From Papaver somniferum (taxonomy: Eukaryota > Streptophyta > Magnoliopsida > Ranunculales > Papaveraceae): a DNA stretch of 64,000 nt. The notes under the pieces were generated by a model. That model searched no databases and was not told where the DNA came from. It was given only the letters and a program-made list of their open reading frames with translations. The position numbers and the translations under genes were made by a program. The DNA is taken from the NCBI RefSeq assembly GCF_003573695.1, contig NC_039366.1, positions 163,880,339-163,944,338 on the forward strand. Reading direction: 5' to 3'. Below are positions 49,151 to 61,402 of the stretch, piece by piece; position 1 is the stretch's first letter, and the number at the start of each line of letters is the position of its first letter.

Positions 49151-50011
49151 GGTGAATATCTCTTTAAGCTAGATTCCGTGAAGATCCAAGAAGGAGCTTT
49201 AGACTCTAGATTATGGATAGTTGATGAAAATACTACGATCGGATACTTATACGGTCAAGAACGGAGTTAATTCCCTTGTGGAAATCGGTGACATAAATTT
49301 TCCAAGCGAGATTATTTGGAGCCGGTCTTACCCATGCAAGCTAAACTTCTTCCTTTGTCTTCTATATCATGAAAGATTGATGACGGCCGATGAGTTAAGT
49401 AGAAGGGGCATGAATGTGGATAGGTTGTGTCGTTTTTGTGAGGAGCAAGATGAAACAAGTGCTCACTTATTTTACGGTTGTTGGAGGACGAAGAGAATTT
49501 GGACATATTTTGCGAAAGGATGTAGTTTCCATTGGACCTACAACTCTAATGTCGCCACAACTATAAGAAATTGGAGTCATGATTGGGACGATGAGCGTCT
49601 TAATCGCATTTGGAACAATTTACCGATTGCAATATGGTGATGCATTTGGAAAGAAAGAAATGCAAGGACCTTCAACAACAAGAAGAGAAATTTGGCAAGT
49701 TTAATTAGAGATATCAAGCTTCAAGTTTTCTTTTGGGCGGAGTCCAACACTAAAATGCTAGGTTTAACGGCCAACATGGTGATAATATTGTGGGATACGA
49801 ATTTCTATCATTCTCATTGAGTTTGATTTTGAGAAACAAGGTCACAAGACCTTCTTGGTTTGTTTATTCTTTTGTTTCTTTTCTCTTTTCTTTAGGTGAC
49901 CGAATTCCGTTTTAGTTTCCTATTTTTGTTTTGGTTATTTTTATTGGGTTGAGGTACCACTCCGAAGTACCTTTTTTCAATGAATTTTTTTCTGGTCCAA
50001 TCAAAAAAAAA
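49151..50011 (+). mobile_element. 5'-truncated LINE copy with target duplication
   Basis: Flanked by ATGTATAGTCAATTC (49136-49150) and ATGTATAGTAAATTC (50012-50026), 14 of 15 identical, and ending in a poly(A) run at about 50002-50011. It encodes the zf-RVT part of ORF2 (49221-49640): 'WSRSYPCKLNFFLCLL', 'CRFCEEQDETSAHLFYGC', then after TGA 'CIWKERNARTFN'. An AT-rich 3' untranslated region follows. Truncation at the 5' end is usual for LINE insertions. This copy is a different family from the LINE at 29225, judging by its zf-RVT sequence. Confidence 0.88.
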
Positions 50012-50026
50012 ATGTATAGTAAATTC

Positions 50027-51073
50027 TCATCTCCTTTTGCTGATGTGTTTTATCATTCGCGCATAAAATTAAGTCATGTCGAAGTGTTCGTAACCTCATA
50101 GTTACGGGTGGAGTCATTTCTCTAGTACTCAGAGTGCCATTTAACTGTGCGCGAGGTTTTACATGAAAATAATCGTAAATAGACAATTTGGAAAAGAAAT
50201 CAAAGAATTTGCTTTGATTTAACAGACATATGAAAGGACCAATACTAAATCTCCCCCATAGAGATTCTCAAATCATTCCACCTATGTTCCTGAAGTTAGA
50301 TTTAGCAACCATTTTTTAAGCTATCGATATGAAAAATGTATGGATGTATTATGGAGAGATACCTCAGATGGCGTACATAAACTAACATCGAAAAATTTAG
50401 GTCTTTAGCATCGAAATATACGTTGCTAGTGGGACCCGAGAGATGTAAAGAGTCGGTCTTTTCAACAGTGTTGACCCCACAAAATTCTATCTGTCGTGGC
50501 CGGGAGTGTCACCCACTTCGTTGACCGACAGTCGGTATTAAGATCATGTACTCACACTACCTTCCTTGGAATCAAAAATAATTTGTTAATATCCCGCCAT
50601 TGATTTATCAAATGCAGTGGTCCACTTCTATCTAAATCGTCTCGCGAAGGTTTTCAAAGTGTCCGGTTTGGTGACATTTTAGTGGCATTTTTTAATTTAA
50701 TTTTGGTGTTATGCATTGAGGTGCAAATTCTTTAAATGAAATCACTGGTAAATTAGTTAACCAATCAAATTAATACTTTAAATGCCAAAGTAAATTTTAA
50801 AATAAATTATTTTTGGAGAATTTTGTTTCTAGAATTCAAATTTTCTCAACATTTTGCAATGGGATCTTTTTATAATAATTTTAAATGTCTCACGATAAAT
50901 TAAAATAGCACAATACGATTAACCAACAACAAACTATGATGATCAGAAATATGCGTTCACAGTGTTTCCACGTATAAATAAAAGATGTGAAACCAGTTTT
51001 AGTATTATATGATAAGTATGATTTTTTAACATTTCAACATTTCAAAAGGCACATTTTTGCGAGAATTTATTTC
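50027..51073. other. Unassigned AT-rich sequence
   Basis: No reading frame, repeat or transposon end is recognised on either strand. Confidence 0.5.
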
Positions 51074-51087
51074 TATAGTTTGTTTTT

Positions 51088-51631
51088 TTTTCTTTTTTTT
51101 TTTGGACGATCAACATATTTAATTCATTCAAATCAAAATGGTGGTTACATGATAACAGAAATATCAAAATACAAGATAATAATCAAAACCCTAATACAGA
51201 TAAGGACATCAACTACAAGTAGATCGCAAAGAGAAAAAGTGATAAATCGCAGAGATATTCAAAACAAAATTACGTATAAGGGAGAGATGGAAATAAATTC
51301 CGACCATTTAATCTGATTGTATTCTTCTTCGATAAGAGTACTTTGCCCATAAACTTGTCGATCCACACGAACACGGATGTCGATTCATAGCAATGTCGTG
51401 ATAAATCGTCGATGTTTTTGAATCGAGAATACCAAGCCACGAACCAGCCATTAAAATTTGAAGAACTCGCAACAACAACGAAGAAAAATCCCCCCAAAAT
51501 GGCGAAGAAATATGTCAAAAGACACCAAAAATGATGTAAAAACATCTTACTCAATTACCTACTACCAAAAACTTTAAAAGAAAAATAATCCTTGCTCAGA
51601 TCTGGACGGCTGTAGGGTTTTTCTTTTCTTT
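51088..51631 (-). mobile_element. Poly(A)-tailed retroposon, minus strand
   Basis: The direct repeat TATAGTTTGTTTTT flanks the insert (51074-51087 and 51632-51645). At its left edge is a T-rich run (51083-51102), the poly(A) tail of a minus-strand copy. The body (about 545 bp) contains a 94-residue frame (51554-51270, minus) without recognised domain and an AT-rich trailer. It could be a short LINE end, a SINE-like element or a processed mRNA copy; the beginning 'aaccctacagccgtccagat' (minus strand) looks like a transcript leader. Confidence 0.7.
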
Positions 51632-51750
51632 TATAGTTTGTTTTTCTCTCTCCTGGATGGAATCTTTAAATTTATTTTACCGCATGACGAGGTCAACATG
51701 GAGAGAGAAAAGAATATCTATTAGAGCCCAAAATTCATACTATCCATACT

Positions 51751-52169
51751 TAAAGCATCTTCAACAGAAGGTGTAGATTTTGTTTCTCATAACACATACG
51801 GGAGGATTTTAGACCTCTATTAATAATAAATTCCTCCCCAGTAGTTAGATCGTAAAAATTAGGAGGGATGATATGCCAAATACAAATGTGTTGAAGAGAG
51901 TCTTAATTAGACCTTTGAAATGATTCCAAACTATTTACATGTTATTAATTTATATAAAAAAATTCATGTCTGATACACAATCATACTAACAATGTTATGT
52001 TTATTCGAATCTAAAATACAGGTTACAACCTTAACTACTGGAGAGGTGTCTTAAGACAAGAAGTCTTATACATGACTCACATATGAAAACTCCTACAAAT
52101 GGAGGTCTATCAATTACCTCCACATCGCACTTTTCTATCTATTGTTTCTATTGTTGGAGATGCTCTTAG
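51751..52169. mobile_element. MITE with GCATCTTCAAC-type ends
   Basis: The left end TAAAGCATCTTCAACA pairs with the reverse complement of the right end, TAAGAGCATCTCCAACA, with two differences plus a one-base gap. This is a very common plant MITE terminus. About 415 bp, non-coding. A TTA/TAA duplication is possible but overlaps the ends. Confidence 0.6.
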
Positions 52170-53826
52170 AAAATTATAAAATTTTATTGTGGGTTTATAG
52201 TTGATTATAGTGTTCCCGATTAAAAGATTGTTGCAGACATAAACTTTTAGAAATTAAAGTCAATTGAAACAAAATTATAGAAAAATCTTAAAGTAAAACA
52301 ATTTATTTGGTTTTGGTTATTTAGTATGTACCGAAGAGGAGTACGAAGTTTTCTTTTACGGTATCTAGACCCCTAAGTGAAACGTTGCCATAAATATACA
52401 TGTGCACCCACATGGAAAATAAGTATACATACATAGAGGTTTCCATGTACAATTTTGCGGTAGTTAAGAAACTTTCAATACGTCGATGTCATTGTAGTGC
52501 AATTGTAAAGTTATTGTTCTGAATTCGGAATTCATCATGATAAAATTCTTTATCGATAACAAAAAAACTTTAAATTTATTTAATCAAATACGAGATAGGT
52601 TATTAATCAAACTTTTTGTTGTCTAATTTTATGTTATTAACCAAACTTTCTGTTGTCTACTTTGATGCACAAAATATACAAATAATGTAGTCTGAAAGTT
52701 AACTATGACCAAATCTTTTTGAACTTTTTAATTTGAACCTAAAAGTAAATTAAATGTTAATACGACTGAAACAAGTTCAAAAATGACTACATACAAGATT
52801 ATGAACTTTTAAACTTGTTTTTAGTTGTTTTCTCATATAAATCAGCTTTAGGTTAAAATATTCTAAATGATTATATATATATATATATATGATTGTTTGA
52901 ATGATGTTTCTCAGATATGATAATGCAATGAAAATTTGTAACTACCATAAACTACATGGATGCGTGTGTGAGGTGTAAATATATGACCACATTTTAGGTA
53001 AATGTTCATCGACTTTTTTATACATTTTTTTAGCTTATATAGCAGTAATAAGATGTTTTTTACATGTATTTTTTGTTATGCTTAATTTCCTAACGTGCTG
53101 TGTTGTGTTGTGTTGTACAGTGTTTTTTGAGTTGTATGTGTTTTGTCGCTTGGTAAGTTGTGTTCGTGCCTATGCATGTCATATATTCTGTTGTGCGAGG
53201 CTTACACAATTCAACACACAAAGCTCATCAAAATTTATTGCCAGTTGTTTCATTGTGCCTATTTTCAATATGTTGTGTTATTGCATAAACGTGGCAGCCC
53301 CCACATTTCGTAATATGATTATTGAGAACATATTTTACATAATTGAACAGATAAAGTAAGAGATACATAAAACAATGTTGTATTCATTCTCCCAAGGATT
53401 AGTTAGTATGTTGGCATTTCTTAAGTAAAATTAAAACTTTAGAAATTCAAATTTAAAGAGACTTTTAGGCTTATATATCAGCCAATGTCTGTTTTCCTTC
53501 TCTAATGGATCTGATTGTCTCAATTTTGGCCAATGTTTATAATGTACACCTTCTACAAGATGATTTACTCTTTTTTATACCGGCTAGCTAAAAAGTATGC
53601 ATCTATACATGCATAAACCCGTTCATTAAAATGATTAGGGGAAAATATTAATTAGACCAGGACGTCACAGAGCTTTATAGTAATTTGGCTCAGGTTGGAT
53701 CTATAAACGGTAATTCATCATACAAATAAATATATATGTAGGGAGATCAATAATTTTCTATCGGTGATATTGTCCTAAATTATTTACATTTCTCGACTTT
53801 TTTATAAGCTTTGCCACACAAATATC
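52170..53826. other. Unassigned AT-rich sequence
   Basis: It contains a TA microsatellite at about 52873-52890 and a 93-residue frame (53078-53359) with many Cys and aromatic residues but no recognised domain and no supporting context. No gene is called. Confidence 0.5.
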
Positions 53827-53831
53827 ATTTA

Positions 53832-55192
53832 TGAAAAGGAGAGGGTAACTAGTACACCACCAATTTTTTCGTTCGGGAACCTATATGGACAATCCTTGTA
53901 CAATTTATACGTTCGGTTATAAAGATAAAACAATATAACCCGGAAAAGAAATACCACAGACACCAAAGATTTTTGTTAACGAGGAAAACTACAACCTTGT
54001 AGAAGAACCCCAGGACCTAGTCCAGATTGAACACACACTGATTTGAGTTGTTACACCAATTACCTACTACCAAATTTCGGACTAGATGTAATACCTGCTT
54101 CACTTGTATTTGTGCACTATAGAACTCCTAGCAGAATATTGATTCTCTTTAGGAATTGCTCTTGTAAATCTTTTAGTAGAACCCCAATTTTCTCTAGAAG
54201 ATACTCCTGAAAATCGTCTAGCAGAACGTTAATTCTATTTAAAAGATGCTTCTCAACAATTACGGTTTATCATCCCTTAACCTAATTGATTCTTCCTCAC
54301 AATATCACCTAGAAATAATCTAGAGATATCATGATCTATCAAATCTAGGGTTTATGAAAAACACCTAGAAACAGGTTCTGTAACTATCAAAGAAGATAGC
54401 TTCCCTGTGCTTTACGATCCCCAAGTAAAGTTTTTTTAAAATCTCACTCTTGTTCGTGAAGAACAAAGATATGGAAAACAACCTTATTTACACAATTTTT
54501 CAAGGGATTGTTTGTATGGTTACATGAAACCTCTATTTATAGTGAATGATCACGGTTAGGTTGCTTGGAAACAAAGCTACATTGTCTAGGAAAGGAAACA
54601 CCAAGTATTTGACTAAAAAGTCCCTTTACTCACGTATTTCCCGTTTTAGTTCACGAACTGTTACCAAAAGTTCGTGTATAATTTCCTATTCGAACTGACT
54701 TAGCAACACATAATAAGTGTTGCTTTATTAAATCACTCATAACTTTTTCGTTTTAACTCGGAACTGAGTGATTATTGGCTCGTTGAGTTCGTATTCTCAT
54801 TCACTACAATATGAAGACCTTTCCAAGGAAAAAACATCATTCTCACAAAAGTCTTGGGCTCAAATATCCTCGAGCTTATACATATGTGTATATTTACCGT
54901 CACAGGAATTATTTCATACAGTAAGGATTTGTTTCAATAGATAGAGAGGTAGAGTAAAAAAAAGAATCAAATGTTTGTTATAAACCTTTAATGAAGTTTT
55001 CCAATATGTCTTCATGTAGTCTTCAATCTTCATTCTTCAAGGATAACTTTGAGTCTATATTCTACTTCTTAAACCCAATCTAGTCTGAAACTGACTTTTA
55101 TGAGACCAAAACATGAACGCGTTTTGCCATCTAAATTTAACAACTAGTTCAACCGAACAACGCTAGTGGGTTCAACCGAGTAAGCACTAACA
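53832..55192 (-). mobile_element. Solo copia LTR with ATTTA duplication
   Basis: It starts TGAAAAGGAGAGGG and ends AGCACTAACA; ATTTA directly flanks both ends (53827-53831 and 55193-55197). It shares landmarks with the LTR at 56726 ('ttataaagataaaacaatata', 'gacctagtccagattgaacac') but is shorter (1361 bp) and clearly diverged. No internal region is present, so this is a solo LTR left by recombination between the two LTRs of a full element. Confidence 0.9.
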
Positions 55193-55197
55193 ATTTA

Positions 55198-56725
55198 TAT
55201 AACTGAAAATAATTCTCGAAACGAAACTATTAGTGGAAAGGATTTCTTATCTTACTTCAGAGAAATGGAGCGTCATCAAACGTAGAGTTGATCCTAATCT
55301 ATGGAACCAATTTGATTCAATCCTTGCACAAATGATGAATCTGGGCAAAAGTTGGGAGTAGCTTATAAAGGTAATACTAATCAAGCCAACGATTCTAAGA
55401 TGGAGGCTATAAAGGGGAATTTACAGAATTTTGTTGAATTAGGGAGATCTTTTCTTTAATAATAGATTTCAAAATAGTCAGTTATAATATTTGTGGGTTA
55501 ACTGATCTGCATAGGCATGATATTTTTAATCATAAAGCAATAGAATGACAGCCAAGTACCTTTGTGCTTTAGGAAACCAAAATTGAAGAATGTGATGATC
55601 TCATTGTTTGGTAATCTTGGGATATAAGAATCTCAAATAGTCATATGCTCCTTCAGAAAGTCGTTTAGAAGGTATTTATGTATGGGGGATGAAACCAAGG
55701 TTAATGTGATTGATTATCTTGTTGGACATTATTCAATTAATCTTCTTTGCAAAATATACTTGTTGATTCTGATTTTGTATGGGTTCTCTGGCATTTATAC
55801 ACCTAACAACTATCTAATTATGATTTTTGGAGAGAAATTGAGGAAGTAAGGAGCTATTGGAGTTTACCATGGGTAATAGAAGGAGATTGGAATGTCATTT
55901 GATTCATTCATGAAAATTTCTTATGTTGAATCAAAAAATACAATGAGGAAATTTAACAGATTTATATCCAGACATAAGTTTATAGACATACCTTCGACGG
56001 GTGATGCTTATACTTGGACGAGTAATCAAGTCCAAAATATTTGTGACAGAACTGACAGAGTTTTAGTATCTCAAGATTGGGAAAGCCAGTTTCCAAATGT
56101 TATTTAACAATCCCTTTCAAGGCCATGAGCTGATTACAGTCCCCTAACTCTTATCTGCAATGGTGTTAAAGGTGATTCATGCCCTTTTAGAGGTGAAACG
56201 TTCTGGTACGTTCATCCTGATTCAAAAGGCTTGGTCTTTTTTCTCTGTAACAAGTAGTGCAGGTTTTTCAATGTGCAAGAAACTACGATTGTTAAAACCA
56301 TTTTTGAAATTATGGGCTAAGCAAGAATTTGGTGAAATGGAAAGGAGGATGGAAGAATTAGAAGAGGTGTTAGTGCATTTGGATGAGGAAGAGAAACTAA
56401 ATAATAGTCTTGCAGATTGTCAATGGGATACAAGGATACAAGCAAAAAAAAGAGAAATGGTGAAGCAGGTCAAGAGTCAATCATTTCACTAATAATGAAA
56501 ATAATACCAAGTTTTTTCACAAACTTCCTTCTAACATAAGAGTATTGTCACAAACTTCCTTCTGACAGAAGAACACAAACTTCTTGTGTATTGACACAAG
56601 AATCAATAGATAGGCTTTATTAAAGTTGATGGAGTAATGAGGTCCCAGAGTTTTTCTGCTTTGATTTTTCCTCGTCTACAAAATTTCGGATGTTTTGTTT
56701 TTGCTTTTGCTTTCCGCATCATATT
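55198..56725 (+). pseudogene. Heavily decayed LINE ORF2 endonuclease remnant
   Basis: Pieces of the APE-type endonuclease appear in changing frames: 'VSYNICGLTDLHRHDIF' near 55475-55525, 'ETKIEECDD' near 55577, 'WVIEGDWNVI' near 55870, and 'FNRFISRHKFIDIPSTGDAYTWTSN' with 'RVLVSQDWESQFPNV' at 55946-56100. The linker toward reverse transcriptase follows ('LDEEEKLNNSL', 56378-56410) and then recognisable sequence ends. There are numerous stops. The reverse-transcriptase part is missing. Confidence 0.75.
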
Positions 56726-59133
56726 TGAAAAAGCGGGGGTCTAACAACACCACCCAATATTTCGCTTAGCAATCTGTATGGACAAACTCGAATATACTTT
56801 TAAGAGAATCAACAAGACTCAATCAATTAAAAGTATATCAACGAGTTTATATCTCTCTCTTGATTTGATTTCCTCAAACAGAAACTGTGAGTACTAATCA
56901 AATACAAGGAACAACTTGGATGGTACCAAAGACCAATATCCAAGTGTCAATCAATATCAATCAACAACCGTTAGGTCGGATTCTCCAATTGATTGATCTA
57001 ACGCACAACCTGTATTATTTCAATTATAAAGATAAAACAATATAATGCGTAAATTGAAATAACACAGACACCGGAAATTTTGTTAACGAGGAAACCGCAA
57101 ATGCAGAAAAACACCGGGACCTAGTCCAGATTGAACACACACTGTATTAAGCCGCTACAGACACTAGCCTACTCCAAGCTAACTTCGGACTGGACTGTAA
57201 TTGAACCCCAATAAGTCTCCCACTGATCCAAGGTACAGTTGTACTCCCTACGCCTCTGATCCCAGAAGGATACTGCGCACTTGATTCCCTTAGCTGATCT
57301 CACCCACAACTAAGAGTTGTTATGACCCAAAATCGCAGGCTTTGACAATAAACAAATCTGTCTCACACAGACAAGTCTATCAAAGGATCAATCTGTCTCC
57401 CACAGAAAAACCCTAAAGTTTTTGTTCCGTCTTTTGATAATAATCAAGGTGAACAGGAACCAATTGATAATCCGGTCTTATATTCCCGAAGAACAGCCTA
57501 GATTAATCAATCACCTCATAACAATCTTAATCGTATGGTAGCGAAACAAGATGTTGTGGAATCACAAACAATGAGACGAAGATGTTTGTGATTACTTTTT
57601 ATATCTTGCCTATAGGAGATATCAAATCTCAAGCCAATCAATCTGATTGTACTCGTACGATTGAAGATGGAAGATCAGATCACACAACTACGATAAAAGT
57701 AGTATCGGTATGGCTTCACAATCCCAATGAAGTCTTTAAGTCGTTAACCTGGTTTTAGAAAAAGAAAACCAAAGGTTAAAGGAGAACCGACTCTAGTACG
57801 CAAACTAGTATCACACGTAAGGTGTGGGGATTAGTTTTGCACAATACTAGATGTCTCCTTTATATAACCTTTCAAATCAGGGTTTTGCCTTGGTAACAAA
57901 GCAATCAATATTCACCGTTAGATGAAAACCTGATTTAGATTCAAGCTAATATTTCTCAACCGTTAGATCGAAAACTTAGCTTGTTATACACAAATCAAAT
58001 GCACGCTTCTAGGTTTGTTAACCGTACCCAAACGTGTACATTGTTGGTTCAACAATAGTTAACCAAAAGGTTAGCCATATGAGCATTTCATACCAACCAT
58101 GTTCTTCTTCACCATAACTAGTTCAAATGACTCAAATGAACTAGTTAGAGAGTTGTTCAATTGCAAGGAAATCTTATGTAACTATACAAGACACAACTGA
58201 ACCAAAGATGATTTGATTCACTTGAATCGGTTCATGAACTTTTATAGCCATGGTTTGAAAACCGCATTCCTTAGTATTTTTAAAGTTTAAGTTCAGAAAT
58301 CATCTTCAGATATATAACCTTCTTAAGTTCGCACACTAGGTTCGCGTACTTAAGCAACCTGCAGAGTTTACAAACTCCAGCAGAAAATCTCGGCAAGAGA
58401 CCTTCCGCCGGTTCGCGGACTGGTACTCACGCAACTAGTTTGTCAACTCCAGCAGAATTTCTCGGGATGAGAAGTTCGGCAGTTCGCGGACTGAGTTCGC
58501 GGACTTGGCAACAAGCCATTCTTCCGGTTTCTCTTGATCAACAAAGTTCGCAAACTTTGGTTCAAGGAATAGGACTTATATACTTATTTCCATCATTGGT
58601 TATGTAATCTAAACTCGCATTTCAATCATTGAAATATTCTTAGAGGACGTTATATAGTTGTTACACCATTTCTCGTCAAAGCAATTTTCAAAATGATTGA
58701 AACATATCATGACTTTCTTCACTAGGTAAAGATAAACTTGGTCGAAGCGAAAATCTTACCAACACATATTTCGAGATATAAATAGGCGAGGTATCCTTGG
58801 CTCGAAATACCAAATGTGTATAATCTAAGTCTATATATAGCATACGACTTTTTGTCTCAAGAAGTAGGAGATAGAGTAGATAGACTTTTGAGTGACAGAT
58901 AAGTTCAAGTCTTCACATACCTTTTTGTCGAGAAGTTCCACCGGTTCCTTGAGTAGTTCTTCTACTAGTATGCTGAATCGCCATGAGGTCCTTGAGCTCA
59001 ACTATACTTTCTATCCTAGTCCGAGATTAGCTATAATAGATTAGAAATCAAGACTTATAGTTTTGATCACTAACATTGACAAACATGCTTGAGATAGCAA
59101 CCCATGCGAGTTCGACCGAGCAATGCTCTAACA
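56726..59133 (-). repeat. 3' LTR of the gag-only copia element (2408 bp)
   Basis: On the plus strand it opens TGAAAAAGCGGG and closes GCTCTAACA, giving TG...CA ends. It is almost the same as 62986-64000. A minus-strand TATA (TTATATA) lies at 57861-57867. The left flanking bases are ATATT; the partner duplication is outside the window. Confidence 0.92.
57861..57867 (-). promoter_or_regulatory. LTR TATA box
   Basis: Minus-strand TTATATA lies within the 3' LTR, in the orientation set by the primer-binding site and polypurine tract; the same position is TATA-like in the copies at 1044 and 21748. Confidence 0.5.
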
Positions 59134-59135
59134 AT

Positions 59136-59145
59136 CTCCCCCTTT
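59136..59145 (-). promoter_or_regulatory. Polypurine tract
   Basis: Minus-strand AAAGGGGGAG sits two bases from the inner end of the 3' LTR, the expected place for plus-strand DNA priming. Similar tracts recur at about 59443, 59481, 59542 and 59782. Confidence 0.85.
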
Positions 59146-59149
59146 GTCA

Positions 59150-60785
59150 ATTTTAGTGACAAAACTATCAATACATATGGAATACAAAAAGATAAAGAAA
59201 CTTAAGTAGCTCCTATTCCACATGTCTAATCTTCAACATTCCTCGAAATCTTCGTCACTTCCAAGTACTCCAATGATCCAAAAGGTTGTAAGTTTAGCAT
59301 CATCGCTATTGAAGATCCGTAGCTATAACAATGAGAAAGCATCGGTCTCGATCATTGTTATACAGTGTCATAGTATTATTACACAACGTCAAAGTTCAAT
59401 TGTATCACAACTTCAACAATAATACTATGGTGATATGTATCACTCCCCCTTAGTCAATACTCCATCTCACATGGAAACCACTCCCCCTTACATAATGACC
59501 CGAATACCATATGTATTTATAGTGTGAACTACATATTAATTCTCCCCTTTTTTGTCAATAAAATTGGCAAAGGTACAAGAACGGGATCATAATGAAATTT
59601 CCGTAAGAGACATTTCATGACTAAAAAGAAAGAACACACATCATCTTATTTAGATGCAATCATATAGCCGAAGCTAATAGCATTCATCAAGGAGTTTAAA
59701 GATACAAGATAACCCCTCAAAAATTCCACAGCCGCACACCCCTCAAGATATGACCATTAAGCACAAGTTCAAAAGAACTCTCCCCCATTTGATGTCATTC
59801 CCGAAAGAACAACAAGAGCGACTTTAATTTCAAAAGAAAAGAAGGATTTTATTGGACACCAAAAACCATAAGAATAATTTTTTATATCCAAAAACTCAAT
59901 CAAATTAATCACAAGTAAAACCCGTGACTAATTTAATCCGTATACGCAATCAAATCAAACACAAAAAGTGATCAATTCAATTGTTTGTGCTCAACATAAG
60001 AAAACTCATGGAGACACAAAAATACTCAACTGGATTAATTACAAGAGAACCCATAATTAATCTAATTGGAATACACAACCAAACTAATTACGAAAGTAAT
60101 CAATTTAATTGTCAATAGTTTTGCTCGACATAAGAAAACTTACGGAGCAATAACTAAATAACCAAACAAGATGATTAATTTAGTTCAAAATGCTCAACAT
60201 AAAGTACCTTACGGAACAACCAACAAACCTAATCAAAAATAATCAACTTGGTTGTATCGTGCTCAACATAAGACACATTACAGAGCCTCACAGTAATACA
60301 TACGAATATGGATCAGGGATGATCAATACTGCGGAATACACAAGGATTCATTCTATCTTCAATCATTATTTGGATAACAACAATAATAGACATAATCCTT
60401 GAAAACAAAAGATTTTAACCTATCTTCCATCAACATAATTGACAATATAGGCTTAACTTTTGTATTTGTCAAAAGTCCGTTCATCCTTTTACCAGTACGT
60501 GAATACCGAACACGAACGACTTTACTTTTGACAAAGTATGGGACATTCAAGTTCACGGATGCAAACATACATATCCCATAACAAGTTGCAATATCACAAA
60601 TCATAAAGATTAATACTGCAAAAACATCATCCTCCAAATATTTTTAGAATTTAAAACCAATAAACCTAAAAAAAAATACAAGAAGATGAAAAATAATAAC
60701 GATGTGTAGTCACAATCATTGCTATTCAAAGCACTAGTTATTCAACTAATAAAAACAAGAAACAGGATTCTCATTCAAAGACTTA
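59150..60785 (-). other. Non-coding internal region with degenerate tandem repeats
   Basis: AT-rich sequence between the last gag-type frame and the 3' LTR. From about 59900 to 60290 a degenerate repeat is marked by 'gctcaacataag' and variants near 59990, 60123, 60190 and 60261, alternating with 'aatcaa(a/c)t(t/a)aat' blocks. No gene is seen; the open frames at 60190-60637 overlap these repeats. Confidence 0.6.
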
Positions 60786-61064
60786 CTAAGCATTGTAGAT
60801 CTTTCTCAAAGAATCTATAAAAAACTCCTTCTCATTATCGAAAAACCCATTGATTATGGGATCGTTCAATTCCTCTAGATCTTCAGAAATATTAGTTAAC
60901 TCACTAAGTTCTTTTTTTAGATCACGCAGAGTATTGTTGGTTAGAGACAACTTTTGTTCATAGTGAGTTATCTCTTCCAAAGAGGAAATGATTTGAGATT
61001 TTAAATCATTTCGCTTGTTGATGAAAGCTTTCACCATGTCTCTAAAATGATTATTATGACACAC
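60786..61064 (-). CDS. Small coiled-coil frame inside the copia element
   Basis: A 92-residue frame, 'MCHNNHFRDMVKAFINKRND' onward, has a heptad-like stretch ('SSLEEITHYEQKLSLTNNTL', 'KKELSELTNISEDLEEL') and an acidic, aromatic C-terminus. Not recognised. It lies where the pol gene would be in an autonomous element and in the same orientation as gag. It could be a remnant of a captured sequence or an extra small protein of the element; there is no evidence of expression. Confidence 0.35.
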   Translation of the reverse strand: MCHNNHFRDMVKAFINKRNDLKSQIISSLEEITHYEQKLSLTNNTLRDLKKELSELTNISEDLEELNDPIINGFFDNEKEFFIDSLRKIYNA

Positions 61065-61402
61065 AGAAAAGAGACAGTTAGAGGAAGAACCTTCTCCAAT
61101 GGTTGTTTACTTCTTCTTTATCATCCTCGAGGAAGTGATTCCTTTGCACAGATGTACATTGATTGCTTTTACTTCATCTCTTTTAGACGTACCTCTAGTT
61201 ACATAAGCCATGAGAACGTGAAATAAGGAAGGAGAAGGCAAACAGTACCAGGAGATTTATAAGTGTCAAACCCTAGATATTCTTGACACGGTCTTCCAAA
61301 CAGAAAGAACTACACAAATAAAAATGGAAACTTACGAACATTGACTTGAGCCACTTCTAGACACTTCTCATCTTTCCCAAGTTAAGGATGAGAAGGCAAA
61401 AG

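Noticed and set aside
53078..53359. 93-residue Cys-rich frame as a secreted peptide gene
   Set aside because: No credible signal peptide boundary, promoter or known Cys pattern, and it lies in AT-rich DNA full of transposon debris.
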